From Pseudomonas sp. P5_109 (GTDB taxonomy: Bacteria > Pseudomonadota > Gammaproteobacteria > Pseudomonadales > Pseudomonadaceae): 64,000 bases of DNA. Location: positions 847,001 to 911,000 of the forward strand of contig NZ_CP125380.1 in assembly GCF_034009455.1 (NCBI RefSeq), read 5' to 3'. The notes beneath the pieces were generated by a model that was given only the letters and a program-made list of their open reading frames with translations, was not told where the DNA came from and did not search any database. Numbering within the stretch: position 1 is the first letter of the stretch; every line of letters begins with the position of its first letter. The position numbers were made by a program, and so were the translations under genes. Positions 15,728 to 25,096 of this stretch are shown here, piece after piece.

Positions 15728-18538
15728 TCAGGGCACCCTAGCCTGGGTAACGCGGTCCACCAGATAGACTAGCCCGTGGTAGTCAATGCCGCCATGTTGC
15801 GTCAGACCGATCTCACAGGTGCGGCTGGTGGAAATGCCTTCGCTGCATTGTTGCACCGCGTCCTTGAGCGTGCGCAGCGAGTGGGCATTCAACTGCGGCG
15901 TGGTGAAGCCCTTGTCGCCGGCGAAGCCACAGCAGTGAATGCCTTCAGGAATGACCACGGTTTTGCTGCATTTTCGCGCCAGATCGATCAGCGCCTGGCT
16001 TTCGCCAAGGTGTTGAGTGCTGCACGTGACGTGCACCGCAATCGGCGCTTGCTGTGGTGTGAAGTCGAGGCGATCCATCAAGTGTGTGCGAATGAAGCGC
16101 ACCGGGTCATACAGGTCCAGACGGCTTTCACTCAGGTCCTGGACCAGGCGCAAGGTGCACGGGCTGGTGTCGCAGTAGATCGGATCCAGCCCGCCGCGAC
16201 TGGCGTGCAGCAAGGCGCCAATCAACTCCTGGCGTTTGTGCTCGGCTTGCTCGACGTAGCCTTTTGACGCGAATGGCTGGCCGCAGCACAGGTTGTCGAG
16301 GTTGTCCGGGAAAACCACCTGGTAGCCGGCCTTTTCCAGCAGGCCTCGGGTCTTGTCGTGCAGGGACATTTGCTCCTTGTCACCTGCTGCCGGCCCCATG
16401 GCCCGTGATACGCACGCGGCCAGGTATACCACCCGCGGGCGCTCATCGGTGATCGCCGGGCTGAAGCGAATCGGCCGTTCAGGCTGGGGCATGGCGTTGG
16501 TCCACTGCGGGATTTGCCCCTTGGACAGTTTGCTCACGGTTGCGGAAAGCTTTGCCAGTCGCGGTGCCCCCAGCAGCATCCGGGCGCCGTTGGCTACATG
16601 CAGGGTGAAGCGCGCGCCTTGCAGCGCCGTGGCGAAATTTCCTTCAAGCCAGTTGGCGGTTTTCGTATGCGTTGCCTTGCGACCGCGCAGCTTTTTCACC
16701 AGCTCGCCGGTATTGATGCCTACAGGGCAGCGTTGTGCGCACAGGCCGGTGGCGGCGCAGGTGTCGATGCCCTGGTATTCGTAAGCGGTTTCGAGTTCGG
16801 TGGTGTCGATGCCGGCGCGTTTCTTCGCCTGAATGTCGCGCCAGATCACGATGCGCTGTCGCGGACTCAGGGTCAGGCCTTTCGACGGGCAGACCGGTTC
16901 GCAGAAGCCGCATTCGATGCACTTGTCGACAATCTCGTCGGCGGCCGGCAAGGGCTTGAGGTGCTTGAGGTGGATCTGTGGGTCTTCGCTGAGCACCACA
17001 TCCGGGTTGAGAATGCCGTTGGGATCCAGCAAGCGCTTGAGTTGCCACATCAACTGATAGGCATCGCTACCCCATTCCAGCTCGACGAACGGCGCCATGT
17101 TGCGCCCGGTGCCGTGTTCGGCTTTCAGCGAACCGCCGAACTCCACAGCCACCAGTTGCGCCACGTCGTCCATGAACGCCTGATAGCGTGCGACTTCTTC
17201 CGGGTTGTTGAAGCCTTGGGTGAAGACGAAGTGCAGATTGCCTTCCAGCGCGTGTCCGAAAAGGATCGCTTCGTCGTAGTGATGTTTGTCGAACAGCTCG
17301 ATCAGGCGGTTGACGCCGATGGCCAGTTGTTCGACCGGGAAGGTGACGTCTTCGATGATCACCGTGGTGCCGGTCTTGCGCACGGCACCGACGGCAGGGA
17401 AGGTGTCTTTGCGGATGGCCCAGAGACGGGCGTTTTCCTGCGGGTCTTCGGTGAAGTCGACCTGCTTCTCCACCGGGAATGCCTTCAGCGACGCCATGAT
17501 CTGCGCCAGTTGTTCCTGGAGCAAGGTGGAAGATGCGGCGCGGGATTCGATCAGCAGGGCGCAGGCATTCTTCGACAGATGCTGTACGAAAGGCGGCATG
17601 CCGGGTTTGTCCTGCACTGAGCGCAGGCTGCGGCGGTCCAGCAGTTCCACGGCCGATACCGGTTGGCTTTTCAGCACGGTGACCGCGTTGCAGCAGGTCT
17701 CGACATCCGGGAACACAATCAGGGCCGAGGCCTTGTTCGGGTGGTCGATCACTGTGTCGTAGGTCACCGCGCTGATGAACCCGAGCGTACCCTCGGAGCC
17801 CACCAGCAAGTGGCTCAAGATATCCACAGGCTCGTCGAAATCCACCAGGGCATTGAGCGACAGGCCGGTGGTATTTTTCAGACGGTATTTGTGGCGGATT
17901 CTCGCAGCCAGTTCGGCGTTGGCGCGGGTCTCGCGCCCGAGGGTCGCCAGGCGTTCCAACAGGGCGGCGTGGCTTTGGCGAAACGCCGCGACACTGGCGG
18001 CATCTTCAGTATCGAGGCGGCTGCCATCGGCCAGCACCAGACGAATGCCGGCCAGGGTGTGATAGGTGTTTTGCGCGGTGCCGCAGCACATGCCGCTGGC
18101 ATTGTTGGCGACGATACCGCCGATCTTGCAGGCGTTGATCGATGCCGGGTCCGGGCCGATCTTGCGTCCGAACGGTGCCAGCCAGGCGTTGGCCTGGGCA
18201 CCGATCACGCCCGGTTGCAGGCGAATCTGTGTGCCTTGCCCGCGAATTTCGCGTGCGTTCCAGTTATCCCCAAGCACGATCAGTACCGAGTCGCTGATGG
18301 CCTGACCAGAGAGGCTGGTGCCGGCGGCACGGAAAGTCACCGGGACTTGATCGCGTTGCGCCAGTTGCAGTAGCGCCACCACTTCGTCTTCGGACTCGAC
18401 GCGGATCACCAGTTGCGGAATCAAGCGATAGAAACTGGCATCGGTGCCGAACGCCAGGGTCGACAGCGGGTCGTCGAAGCGTCGCTCTTGGGGAATCAGT
18501 TGCTGTGCATCACGCAGGAACGCGGCCGGTAGACTCAT
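15728..18538 (-). CDS. dld: FAD/4Fe-4S D-lactate dehydrogenase (Dld-II type)
   Basis: 936 aa. It oxidises D-lactate to pyruvate and passes electrons to the respiratory chain at the membrane. The N-terminal FAD-binding-4 domain (RAAGTSLSGQAISD near 80; NNASGMCCG near 153) and FAD-oxidase C-terminal domain are followed by a ferredoxin-like part with CIECGFCEPVCP and CAATGLCAQRCPVG. Two CCG-type motifs (LCCGQPF, HCCGFAG) lie near the C-terminus. This fused layout is that of Shewanella-type Dld-II rather than the short FAD-only enzyme. The frame stays open 243 bases further upstream, inside lutC, but the ATG used here overlaps the lutC stop (ATGA), matching the other junctions of the operon. Last gene of lldP-lutABC-dld. 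Confidence 0.92.
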   Translation of the reverse strand: MSLPAAFLRDAQQLIPQERRFDDPLSTLAFGTDASFYRLIPQLVIRVESEDEVVALLQLAQRDQVPVTFRAAGTSLSGQAISDSVLIVLGDNWNAREIRGQGTQIRLQPGVIGAQANAWLAPFGRKIGPDPASINACKIGGIVANNASGMCCGTAQNTYHTLAGIRLVLADGSRLDTEDAASVAAFRQSHAALLERLATLGRETRANAELAARIRHKYRLKNTTGLSLNALVDFDEPVDILSHLLVGSEGTLGFISAVTYDTVIDHPNKASALIVFPDVETCCNAVTVLKSQPVSAVELLDRRSLRSVQDKPGMPPFVQHLSKNACALLIESRAASSTLLQEQLAQIMASLKAFPVEKQVDFTEDPQENARLWAIRKDTFPAVGAVRKTGTTVIIEDVTFPVEQLAIGVNRLIELFDKHHYDEAILFGHALEGNLHFVFTQGFNNPEEVARYQAFMDDVAQLVAVEFGGSLKAEHGTGRNMAPFVELEWGSDAYQLMWQLKRLLDPNGILNPDVVLSEDPQIHLKHLKPLPAADEIVDKCIECGFCEPVCPSKGLTLSPRQRIVIWRDIQAKKRAGIDTTELETAYEYQGIDTCAATGLCAQRCPVGINTGELVKKLRGRKATHTKTANWLEGNFATALQGARFTLHVANGARMLLGAPRLAKLSATVSKLSKGQIPQWTNAMPQPERPIRFSPAITDERPRVVYLAACVSRAMGPAAGDKEQMSLHDKTRGLLEKAGYQVVFPDNLDNLCCGQPFASKGYVEQAEHKRQELIGALLHASRGGLDPIYCDTSPCTLRLVQDLSESRLDLYDPVRFIRTHLMDRLDFTPQQAPIAVHVTCSTQHLGESQALIDLARKCSKTVVIPEGIHCCGFAGDKGFTTPQLNAHSLRTLKDAVQQCSEGISTSRTCEIGLTQHGGIDYHGLVYLVDRVTQARVP

Positions 18539-19209
18539 TGGTCCTCCAGGATCAGCACCACCAGGTCTTTCGGACCGTGGGCGCCGTACGCCAGCACTTG
18601 CTCGATGTCGGCGGTCTTCGACGGGCCGGACACCAGCAACGCGTTGGTCGGCATGCCCTGGGCCCATTCGAACTCCTGTTGCACCTGATAGAAGTTGTCG
18701 CGGATTTCGCTGGCCTTGAGCAGGGCGAAATGCACCGGTGGTACGAGGCTCATCAAGCGTGGCTCTTCTCGCGTCGGCCACATGATCAGGCTACCCGTCG
18801 CAGCGATGGCACCGAGAGTGGTAGTCAGACTCGCCGGGGTGTCGTTGAACAGCTCGGCTTTCCATTCTTCAACCGGGCGGTCGTAGGCTTTGAGCGTTGG
18901 CAGGCCGGGATTATTCGCCCAGTGCTGTGTGATGCGTTGACCGTGGGGCGTTGTCGGTGCGATCAACAGACTGGGCAACTGGCGGTCGCGCAGTAATTGC
19001 GCCAGCAGCACCGTCCATTCTTCGCCGGACGTCAGATGGATTTCCGTGTGCACCGCTTCCATCAGTTTGCGCAGTTGCGCAATGCGTTGTTCAGGTGCGT
19101 AGGTGTAAGGCTGGGTCACCAGATCGACATCAAAGTTGTCGGCTACCGGTGTGGTGCCTGTCAGACTTTTACGCAGTTTGGCGAGGATGTTTTGCTTGGC
19201 GCTCATCAA
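18535..19209 (-). CDS. lutC: LutC (LldG), LUD-domain subunit of the L-lactate oxidation complex
   Basis: 224 aa, a LUD (DUF162) domain protein. Visible signatures: LLRDRQLPSLLIAP near residue 70, the glycine-rich AIAATGSLIMWP around 132 and a C-terminal VSGPSKTADIEQVLAYGAHGP that is characteristic of the family. With LutA and LutB it converts L-lactate to pyruvate. Both ends overlap neighbours by four bases (ATGA), so stoichiometric translation from one mRNA is likely. Confidence 0.95.
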   Translation of the reverse strand: MMSAKQNILAKLRKSLTGTTPVADNFDVDLVTQPYTYAPEQRIAQLRKLMEAVHTEIHLTSGEEWTVLLAQLLRDRQLPSLLIAPTTPHGQRITQHWANNPGLPTLKAYDRPVEEWKAELFNDTPASLTTTLGAIAATGSLIMWPTREEPRLMSLVPPVHFALLKASEIRDNFYQVQQEFEWAQGMPTNALLVSGPSKTADIEQVLAYGAHGPKDLVVLILEDQ

Positions 19210-20660
19210 CGATCTCCCTGTTTGGCCAAATGCTCGCGGGCCATGTCATGCAGTGAGCGGGCGGCGGGTTTCGGTGCGCTATGGTTTTGCGTCCACGGGC
19301 CGACATTACTCGGTGTGAGGGCGCGCAAGCGGGTGGCGAAGAAACCGAACAGGCGATACAGCGTCGGCGAACTGTTGAGCTTCGCCCAGGCGTTCCAGAT
19401 GAATCGTTCCTTGCGCGAATACTTGCTGCCCTGGCCGCGCATCACTTGATGGGGGCTGTCGGGGGCCTTGACGTTTTCTTCCCGCAGGCGCCGCAACAGA
19501 GCAGGGATCGGGATTTTCACCGGGCAGACTTCACCGCAGGCACCGCACAGCGAAGAGGCGCTCGGATGATCCGGAACTTTCGCCAGGCCGACCATGTGCG
19601 GGGTGATGATTTTTCCGATAGGGCCGGGGTAAACCTCCCCATAGGCATGGCCGCCGATTCGGGTGTAGACCGGGCAATGATTCATACAGGCGCCGCAGCG
19701 GATGCAGTTCAGGGTCTGGCGCAATTCGCTGTCGGCAAAGGCCTGGCTGCGACCGTTGTCGAGCAATACCAGGTGCACTTCTTGAGGGCCGTCGAGTTCA
19801 TGTTCCTTGCGCGGGCCCGAGATCATGTTGACGTAGGTGGTGATCGGAATGCCCAGGGCCGAGCGGGTCAGCAGCGACAACAGCGGCACCACGTCGCGCA
19901 GGTTTTCCACGACTTTTTCTATACCGGTGACGGCGATGTGCACGGGCGGTACGGTGGTCGTCATGCGGCCGTTGCCTTCGTTTTCCACCAGCAGCAGGGT
20001 GCCGGTTTCGGCCACGGCGAAGTTGACACCGGAGACGCCGATGTCCGCTTCAAAGAATTTCTGCCGCAGGACTCTGCGGCCGATTTGAATGAGTTGGTCT
20101 ACGTCCTTGGTGTATTCCACGCCAAGTTTGTCGTGGAACAAGGACGCGACCTGACCGGCATTCTTGTGGATTGCCGGCATGATTATGTGTGAAGGCTTCT
20201 CGTGGTCGAGCTGGACGATGTACTCGCCCATGTCCGATTCCAGGCATTCAATGCCCTGTTCAGCGAGGAAATGGTTCATCTCCATTTCTTCGCTGACCAT
20301 CGATTTGCCCTTGATCACTTGCCGCCCCTCGTGAGCGCGGATGATCGAAAGGACGATGCCATTGGCTTCGTCCACCGTTTCCGCCCAGTGCACTGTCACA
20401 CCATTGCGGGTCAGGTTCTGTTCAAGTTGCTCGAGCAGGTCGGGCAACTTGGATAACGCTCGGGCGCGGACGGCATTGCCCAGCGCGCGCAAATGTTCTC
20501 TTTCATGGGCATCGCTGAACGCCGCTGCCCGTTTGCTCATCAGTGAATCCATCGCCTTGCGAAAGTTGCCTCGCAATTGCGCGTCACCCAGCGCGTTGTG
20601 GGCGCGGGTGCGGAAATCTTCTTCTACGGCAACCGTAGGAATAATCGCGGAAGTGCTCAT
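19206..20660 (-). CDS. lutB: LutB (LldF), iron-sulfur subunit of the L-lactate oxidation complex
   Basis: 484 aa. An N-terminal LUD domain (GKSMVSEEMEMNHFL near residue 117; VAETGTLLLVENEGNGR near 215) is followed by a two-cluster ferredoxin domain: CIRCGACMNHCP near 310 and CGACGEVCPVKIP near 362. The C-terminal extension is typical of LutB. It is the electron-transfer subunit of the NAD-independent L-lactate dehydrogenase complex. Four-base overlaps with lutA and lutC. Confidence 0.96.
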   Translation of the reverse strand: MSTSAIIPTVAVEEDFRTRAHNALGDAQLRGNFRKAMDSLMSKRAAAFSDAHEREHLRALGNAVRARALSKLPDLLEQLEQNLTRNGVTVHWAETVDEANGIVLSIIRAHEGRQVIKGKSMVSEEMEMNHFLAEQGIECLESDMGEYIVQLDHEKPSHIIMPAIHKNAGQVASLFHDKLGVEYTKDVDQLIQIGRRVLRQKFFEADIGVSGVNFAVAETGTLLLVENEGNGRMTTTVPPVHIAVTGIEKVVENLRDVVPLLSLLTRSALGIPITTYVNMISGPRKEHELDGPQEVHLVLLDNGRSQAFADSELRQTLNCIRCGACMNHCPVYTRIGGHAYGEVYPGPIGKIITPHMVGLAKVPDHPSASSLCGACGEVCPVKIPIPALLRRLREENVKAPDSPHQVMRGQGSKYSRKERFIWNAWAKLNSSPTLYRLFGFFATRLRALTPSNVGPWTQNHSAPKPAARSLHDMAREHLAKQGDR

Positions 20661-21481
20661 CGGGCACCTCCGGTACGCTGCCAGAGGAAGCTGGCCAGAT
20701 GCTGACCGCGCAACGCTTCCTGCTGTTTTTCCAGGGAGCCGTTGATGTTCATCAAACAGCCGCAGTCGGCACTCAACACCTTGTGCGCGCCGGATTCCTT
20801 CAATGCCCGGGTCTTGTCAGCCACCATCGCGCCGGAAATGTCTGGCATACGGACGCTGAATGTTCCGCCAAAGCCACAGCACTCACTTTCGTGATCGTGA
20901 TTGACCCGCTCCACATTGCTCAACTGCGACAACAACTCGCGGCCGTGCAGGTGGGTATTCATTTCGCGGCGTGCCGAACACGAAGTGTGCAACGCCACTT
21001 TCACCGGCGCGCCGCTGTCCTTGAGCTGCACCTTGCAGACAAACAACAGGAACTCGGCCAGCTCAAAGGTTCTGGCAGCCAGCGCCTGAACCTGTTTCAA
21101 CGTCTGCGGCTCGTCCTTGAACAAGTCGGCATAGTGCTCGCGCAACATCCCGGCACAAGAGCCCGACGGCACCACCACCGGATAATCTCCGGCAAACAAC
21201 GCCAGTTGCGAGCGCGCCACGGTCCGCGCCTGTTCGGTGTAACCCGAGGTGTAGGCCGGTTGGCCGCAGCAGCTTTGCCCTTGCGGGTACTCGACACGAA
21301 TGCCTTCGCGCTCAAGCAGGTGGATCGCGTCCATCCCGGCTTCGGGGTAGAACAAATCGACCACGCAGGTCCCGAACAGGTAGACCCGTGACGGTTTCTC
21401 GCTGGGGTATTGCCGAGGCTCGGGCAGTGGCGGGGCGACACGGGTCGCATTCGGCACAGCGTTGTAAAAAAGCTCGCTCAT
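20657..21481 (-). CDS. lutA: LutA (LldE), CCG-domain subunit of the L-lactate oxidation complex
   Basis: 274 aa with the two cysteine-rich CCG domains of the family: QSCCGQPAYTSGY near residue 70 and ECCGFGGTFSVR near 200, plus single cysteines upstream of each (GTCVVD; HTSCSARR). These bind iron-sulfur cofactors in heterodisulfide-reductase-like proteins. A GGAG lies upstream of the ATG. It is the first of the lutABC genes, 151 bases downstream of lldP, so it may be transcribed with the permease or from its own start. Confidence 0.95.
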   Translation of the reverse strand: MSELFYNAVPNATRVAPPLPEPRQYPSEKPSRVYLFGTCVVDLFYPEAGMDAIHLLEREGIRVEYPQGQSCCGQPAYTSGYTEQARTVARSQLALFAGDYPVVVPSGSCAGMLREHYADLFKDEPQTLKQVQALAARTFELAEFLLFVCKVQLKDSGAPVKVALHTSCSARREMNTHLHGRELLSQLSNVERVNHDHESECCGFGGTFSVRMPDISGAMVADKTRALKESGAHKVLSADCGCLMNINGSLEKQQEALRGQHLASFLWQRTGGAR

Positions 21482-21632
21482 CAGGCGTGTCTCCGGGTGG
21501 TCCCGGTTATTCGTCTGTTGAGGCCGCTGAATATAGAGCCGGAAGCTTTCAGCAGCCTTACAGACCGGGGTGTGGATTGCGGACGCCGGGGGCGTGGCCC
21601 GGTGTCGGTTTTTACCGTTTTGCCTGTAGTCC

Positions 21633-23327
21633 TTAGTGGACCAGCATGCCGGTGAACCAGTAGGCCTGGGCCAACGTGATCAAGCCGACAATCGTTGCAA
21701 AGAATAGGCTGTGCTTGAGGGTGAAGCGGAACAGATCCGATTCCTTGCCCACCAGGCCTGTCGCGGCGCAGGCCACAGCGATCGATTGTGGCGAGATCAT
21801 CTTGCCGGTCACGCCGCCGCTGGTATTGGCTGCCACCAGCAAGGTGTCGTTGACACCGATTTGGTGTGCGGTGGTCGCTTGCAGCGAACTGAACAGGGCG
21901 TTGGACGAAGTATCGGAGCCGGTGAGGAACACGCCCAGCCAGCCGAGGAACGGCGAGAAGAACGGGAACGCCGCCCCCGTCGCCGCCAGTACCAGGGCCA
22001 TGGTTGAGGACATGCCCGAGTAGTTGGTCACGAAGGCAAACGCCAGCACCATGCCGATGGACAGGATCGGCCAGCGCAGTTCGTAGAAGGTCTCTTTAAA
22101 AGTGGTCAGACCAGTTTTTAAGGTGACCTTGAGCACCAGCATCGAGATCAGCGCCGAGAAGAAAATCGCAGTGCCGGTGGCGGAAATCGGGTCCAGTTTG
22201 AACACCGCTGGAATGGCGGTTGGCGTAGCCACGATCGGTGCGACCTTGATCACCATTTGATCAAGATGCGGGATCGCAAAGTTGAACACGAAGCTGTACA
22301 TCGAACCGCCGGCGGCGAACATGGCCTTGAACGGTTTCAGGGTCCAGATGGTGACCAGTACGGTGAGAATCAAAAACGGCGACCAGGCCTTGAAAATTTC
22401 CCCAAGGCTGTAGGGCGAAGCCATGGTAGTGCGCTTCTGGCCGAAACCACCGACGCTGGCGCTCACCACGGAGGCCGAGACGGCGCCGGCAATGTGTTGG
22501 CCTGCGGCGCGTTTCGGTTGCCAGACTTTCAGGAACAGGGTCAGGGAAATCAGGCTGGCCAGGGCCGAGGTGATGTCTGGCAGTTCCGGACCGATGAAGT
22601 TCGAGGTGAAGTACTGGGTCACGGCAAAGCTCAAGCCGGCCACCAGGGCTGCCGGCCAGGTTTCCCGCACGCCGCGCAGGCCGTCCATCATGAACACCAG
22701 CCAGAACGGCACGAACAGCGACAGCAGCGGCAGTTGGCGACCGGTCATGGCGCCGATCTTGAACGCGTCGATGCCGGTGACCTGGCCGGCAACGATGATC
22801 GGAATGCCCAGGGCGCCGAAGGCTACCGGCGCGGTGTTGGCGATCAGGCACAAGCCGGCGGCGTACAGCGGGTTGAAGCCAAGTCCTACCAGCAGGGCCG
22901 CGGTAATCGCCACCGGTGCGCCAAAACCGGCCGCGCCTTCGAGGAAGGCACCGAAGCAGAAGCCGATCAGCAGGACCTGCAGGCGCTGGTCATCGGTGAT
23001 CGACAGGACCGAACTGCGGATGACTTCAAACTGGCCACTCTTGACCGTCAGTTTGTAGAGGAACACCGCTGCCACAATGATCCAGGCAATCGGCCACAGG
23101 CCATAAGCGAAGCCATACCCGGCGGCGGCGAATGCCATATCGACCGGCATCTGGAAAGCGAAGATCGCCACCAGGATCGACAAAGCCAGGGTGATGCTGC
23201 CGGCCACATGTCCTTTGAGACGGAACACGGCCAGGGCCAGGAAGAAAAACACGATGGGGATGACGGCTGCGAGTGCGGACAGTCCGAGGCTGCCGAGCGG
23301 GGTATAGAGCTGTTGCCAGGTTTGCAT
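21633..23327 (-). CDS. lldP: L-lactate permease, LctP family
   Basis: 564 aa, very hydrophobic, with 12 or more membrane segments. Signature stretches include [19 protein letters not shown] near residue 130, [13 protein letters not shown] near 170 and a C-terminal [15 protein letters not shown] near 465, all diagnostic of LctP/LldP lactate:proton symporters (L-, D-lactate and glycolate). An LldR-type operator lies about 53-69 bases upstream of the start. It precedes the lactate-oxidising genes, so uptake and oxidation are encoded together. Confidence 0.96.
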   Translation of the reverse strand: MQTWQQLYTPLGSLGLSALAAVIPIVFFFLALAVFRLKGHVAGSITLALSILVAIFAFQMPVDMAFAAAGYGFAYGLWPIAWIIVAAVFLYKLTVKSGQFEVIRSSVLSITDDQRLQVLLIGFCFGAFLEGAAGFGAPVAITAALLVGLGFNPLYAAGLCLIANTAPVAFGALGIPIIVAGQVTGIDAFKIGAMTGRQLPLLSLFVPFWLVFMMDGLRGVRETWPAALVAGLSFAVTQYFTSNFIGPELPDITSALASLISLTLFLKVWQPKRAAGQHIAGAVSASVVSASVGGFGQKRTTMASPYSLGEIFKAWSPFLILTVLVTIWTLKPFKAMFAAGGSMYSFVFNFAIPHLDQMVIKVAPIVATPTAIPAVFKLDPISATGTAIFFSALISMLVLKVTLKTGLTTFKETFYELRWPILSIGMVLAFAFVTNYSGMSSTMALVLAATGAAFPFFSPFLGWLGVFLTGSDTSSNALFSSLQATTAHQIGVNDTLLVAANTSGGVTGKMISPQSIAVACAATGLVGKESDLFRFTLKHSLFFATIVGLITLAQAYWFTGMLVH

Positions 23328-23379
23328 ATGGGGTGGCCCCTAATTGTTGTTGGTCAGGCACTGATCAGCGTTCTTGGAT

Positions 23380-23396
23380 AATTGGTAAGACCAATT
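23380..23396. promoter_or_regulatory. LldR-type operator
   Basis: AATTGGT-AAG-ACCAATT, a perfect palindrome matching the TNGTNNNACNA core bound by FCD-type GntR regulators such as LldR/PdhR. It sits between divergent lldP and lldR, close to lldP, where a repressor relieved by lactate would act. Confidence 0.85.
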
Positions 23397-23588
23397 TACA
23401 ATCGCTGTTGGCTAGGGTAAAAGCCTTGTAGGCGGTGTGTCAATTTGCCGCCCTAAAACTTTTGTCGAATGCAAAGTGCGCAGGTCGTCTGCCTGGTATG
23501 ACCCAATGCGCTGTGGCAGGTGCTGGCGCGGCGCCGATAGGCCAGAATAGAGCCCCGGCGAGCCGTCGGGTCGTGGAGTAATCGAGTT

Positions 23589-24356
23589 ATGGGGTTTGAT
23601 CAGATTCGTCAGCGCCGTCTGTCTGACGATATTGTCGAGCAGCTTGAGGGCATGATCCTCGAGGGCACGCTGAAAGCGGGTGAGCGCTTGCCGGCCGAGC
23701 GCGCGTTGGCCGAACAATTTGGCGTGTCACGCCCTTCGTTGCGCGAAGCCATTCAGAAGCTGACCGCCAAGGGCCTGCTGGTCAGTCGCCAGGGCGGCGG
23801 CAACTATGTGGTGGAATCGCTGGGCACGACCTTCAGTGACCCCTTGTTGCAGTTGCTGGAAAGCAATCCCGAGGCGCAACGCGATCTGCTGGAGTTTCGC
23901 CATACGCTGGAGGCGTCCTGCGCCTACTACGCGGCGCTGCGTGCCACTGATGTGGATCGCGAGCGGCTGACCGCGGCATTCAACGAATTACAGGACTGTT
24001 ACTCGCGTCACGAAGAAGTGAGTCGTGCCGAAGAGGGGGCGGCGGACGCCAGATTTCACCTGGCGATTGCCGAGGCCAGTCATAACGCCGTTTTGTTGCA
24101 CACCATTCGCGGGCTGTTCGACCTGCTCAAGCGCAACGTGGTGACCAACATCGGCGGCATGTACAAGCAGCGCACTGAAACCCGCGACATGCTGATCACG
24201 CAGCATCGGGAGTTGTATCAGGCGATTATCGAAGGTCATGCAGAGCAGGCGCGGGAAGTTTCCAGTCGACACATTCTGTATGTGCAGGAGGTGCTGGAAG
24301 AAGTGCGTCAGGAAGTACAGCGCATGGCCCGGGCGGAGCGGCGCAGGGGGATGTAA
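23589..24356 (+). CDS. lldR: LldR, GntR/FCD-family lactate-responsive regulator
   Basis: 255 aa. N-terminal GntR winged helix-turn-helix (residues about 8-75, with ERLPAERALAEQFGVSRPS and GNYVVE) and C-terminal FCD ligand domain (about 95-235). Metal/ligand residues are visible in RFHLAIAEASHN (His/Asp region) and QHRELYQAIIEGH. It is divergent from lldP and a perfect FCD-type operator lies between them. Known family behaviour: represses the lactate genes until lactate binds. Confidence 0.93.
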   Translation: MGFDQIRQRRLSDDIVEQLEGMILEGTLKAGERLPAERALAEQFGVSRPSLREAIQKLTAKGLLVSRQGGGNYVVESLGTTFSDPLLQLLESNPEAQRDLLEFRHTLEASCAYYAALRATDVDRERLTAAFNELQDCYSRHEEVSRAEEGAADARFHLAIAEASHNAVLLHTIRGLFDLLKRNVVTNIGGMYKQRTETRDMLITQHRELYQAIIEGHAEQAREVSSRHILYVQEVLEEVRQEVQRMARAERRRGM

Positions 24357-24387
24357 TCAGGGTGCATGCGTTGGCAGTTCAAACGCA

Positions 24388-24475
24388 ATCGCCAGCAAGC
24401 CGGCTCCTACAGGTTTGTGGCCCACCGTTGAATTCATGACGGGCTGGGGTCTGTAGGAGCCGGCTTGCTGGCGAT
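24388..24475. repeat. REPIN-type inverted pair
   Basis: A 24-base REP (24388-24411, core AAGCCGGCTCCTACA) and its exact inverse (24452-24475) face each other across 40 bases, between the converging lldR and smpB genes. The same REP type is paired at 57238-57305 with small differences. Such pairs are mobilised by RAYT transposases in pseudomonads and can also act as terminators or mRNA stabilisers. Confidence 0.85.
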
Positions 24476-24495
24476 CGCGATTTCAAGGAGTGGAA

Positions 24496-24978
24496 TTAAT
24501 CTTCCTTGCCCTTGTTGCGCACCGCTCGCTGCAATTCGCGACCGGCATCGCGTTCGCGCTCGGTATCGCGCTTGTCGTATTCCTTCTTACCCTTGCCCAG
24601 TGCGATCTCGCACTTGACCATGTGCTTGCTCCAGTACCAGGACAGGCACACGCAGGCGTAACCCTTTTGCTGCACGGCAGCGGACAGCTTTTCCAGCTCG
24701 CGCCGGTTGAGCAGTAGCTTGCGGGTGCGGACCGGGTCAGCGATGACATGGGTGCTGGCGGTCGTCAGGGGCGTAATGTGGCTGCCGAGCAGCCAGGCTT
24801 CGCCATCCTTGAGCAGCACGTAACTGTCAACCAGTTGCAGCTTGCTTGCCCGCAGGCTTTTTACTTCCCAGCCGGCCAGGACCAGACCAGCCTCGAACCG
24901 ATGTTCGATGAAGTAATCGTGTCGCGCCTTTTTATTTTGCGCGATGGTCCCTGTTGGGTGTTTCTTCTGTTTAGCCAT
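24496..24978 (-). CDS. smpB: SmpB, tmRNA-binding protein
   Basis: 160 aa, the normal size. The conserved fold motifs [22 protein letters not shown] are visible at residues 20-41, followed by [16 protein letters not shown] and the [14 protein letters not shown] tail that enters the ribosome mRNA channel. The frame is open upstream, but the ATG used gives the canonical MAKQKK start. It carries tmRNA (ssrA, 14258-14651) to stalled ribosomes. Next to ratA/ratB/bamE as in many gammaproteobacteria, with an NSS transporter inserted between. Confidence 0.97.
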   Translation of the reverse strand: MAKQKKHPTGTIAQNKKARHDYFIEHRFEAGLVLAGWEVKSLRASKLQLVDSYVLLKDGEAWLLGSHITPLTTASTHVIADPVRTRKLLLNRRELEKLSAAVQQKGYACVCLSWYWSKHMVKCEIALGKGKKEYDKRDTERERDAGRELQRAVRNKGKED

Positions 24979-25096
24979 AGGGGCGGCATTATAGGGAGTT
25001 ACAACAGAGTCGGCTATGGGGTTGCTACGTGCTTGAGCAGGTTGATTGAATCCCGGACAATGCGGCCTCTTTTTTGAACGCTTGGGCGTGATAACG

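Noticed and set aside
18539..18781. N-terminal extension of the D-lactate dehydrogenase
   Set aside because: The extra 81 residues are Arg/Gly/Pro-rich antisense-like sequence inside lutC; the ATG at the lutC stop is the natural start.
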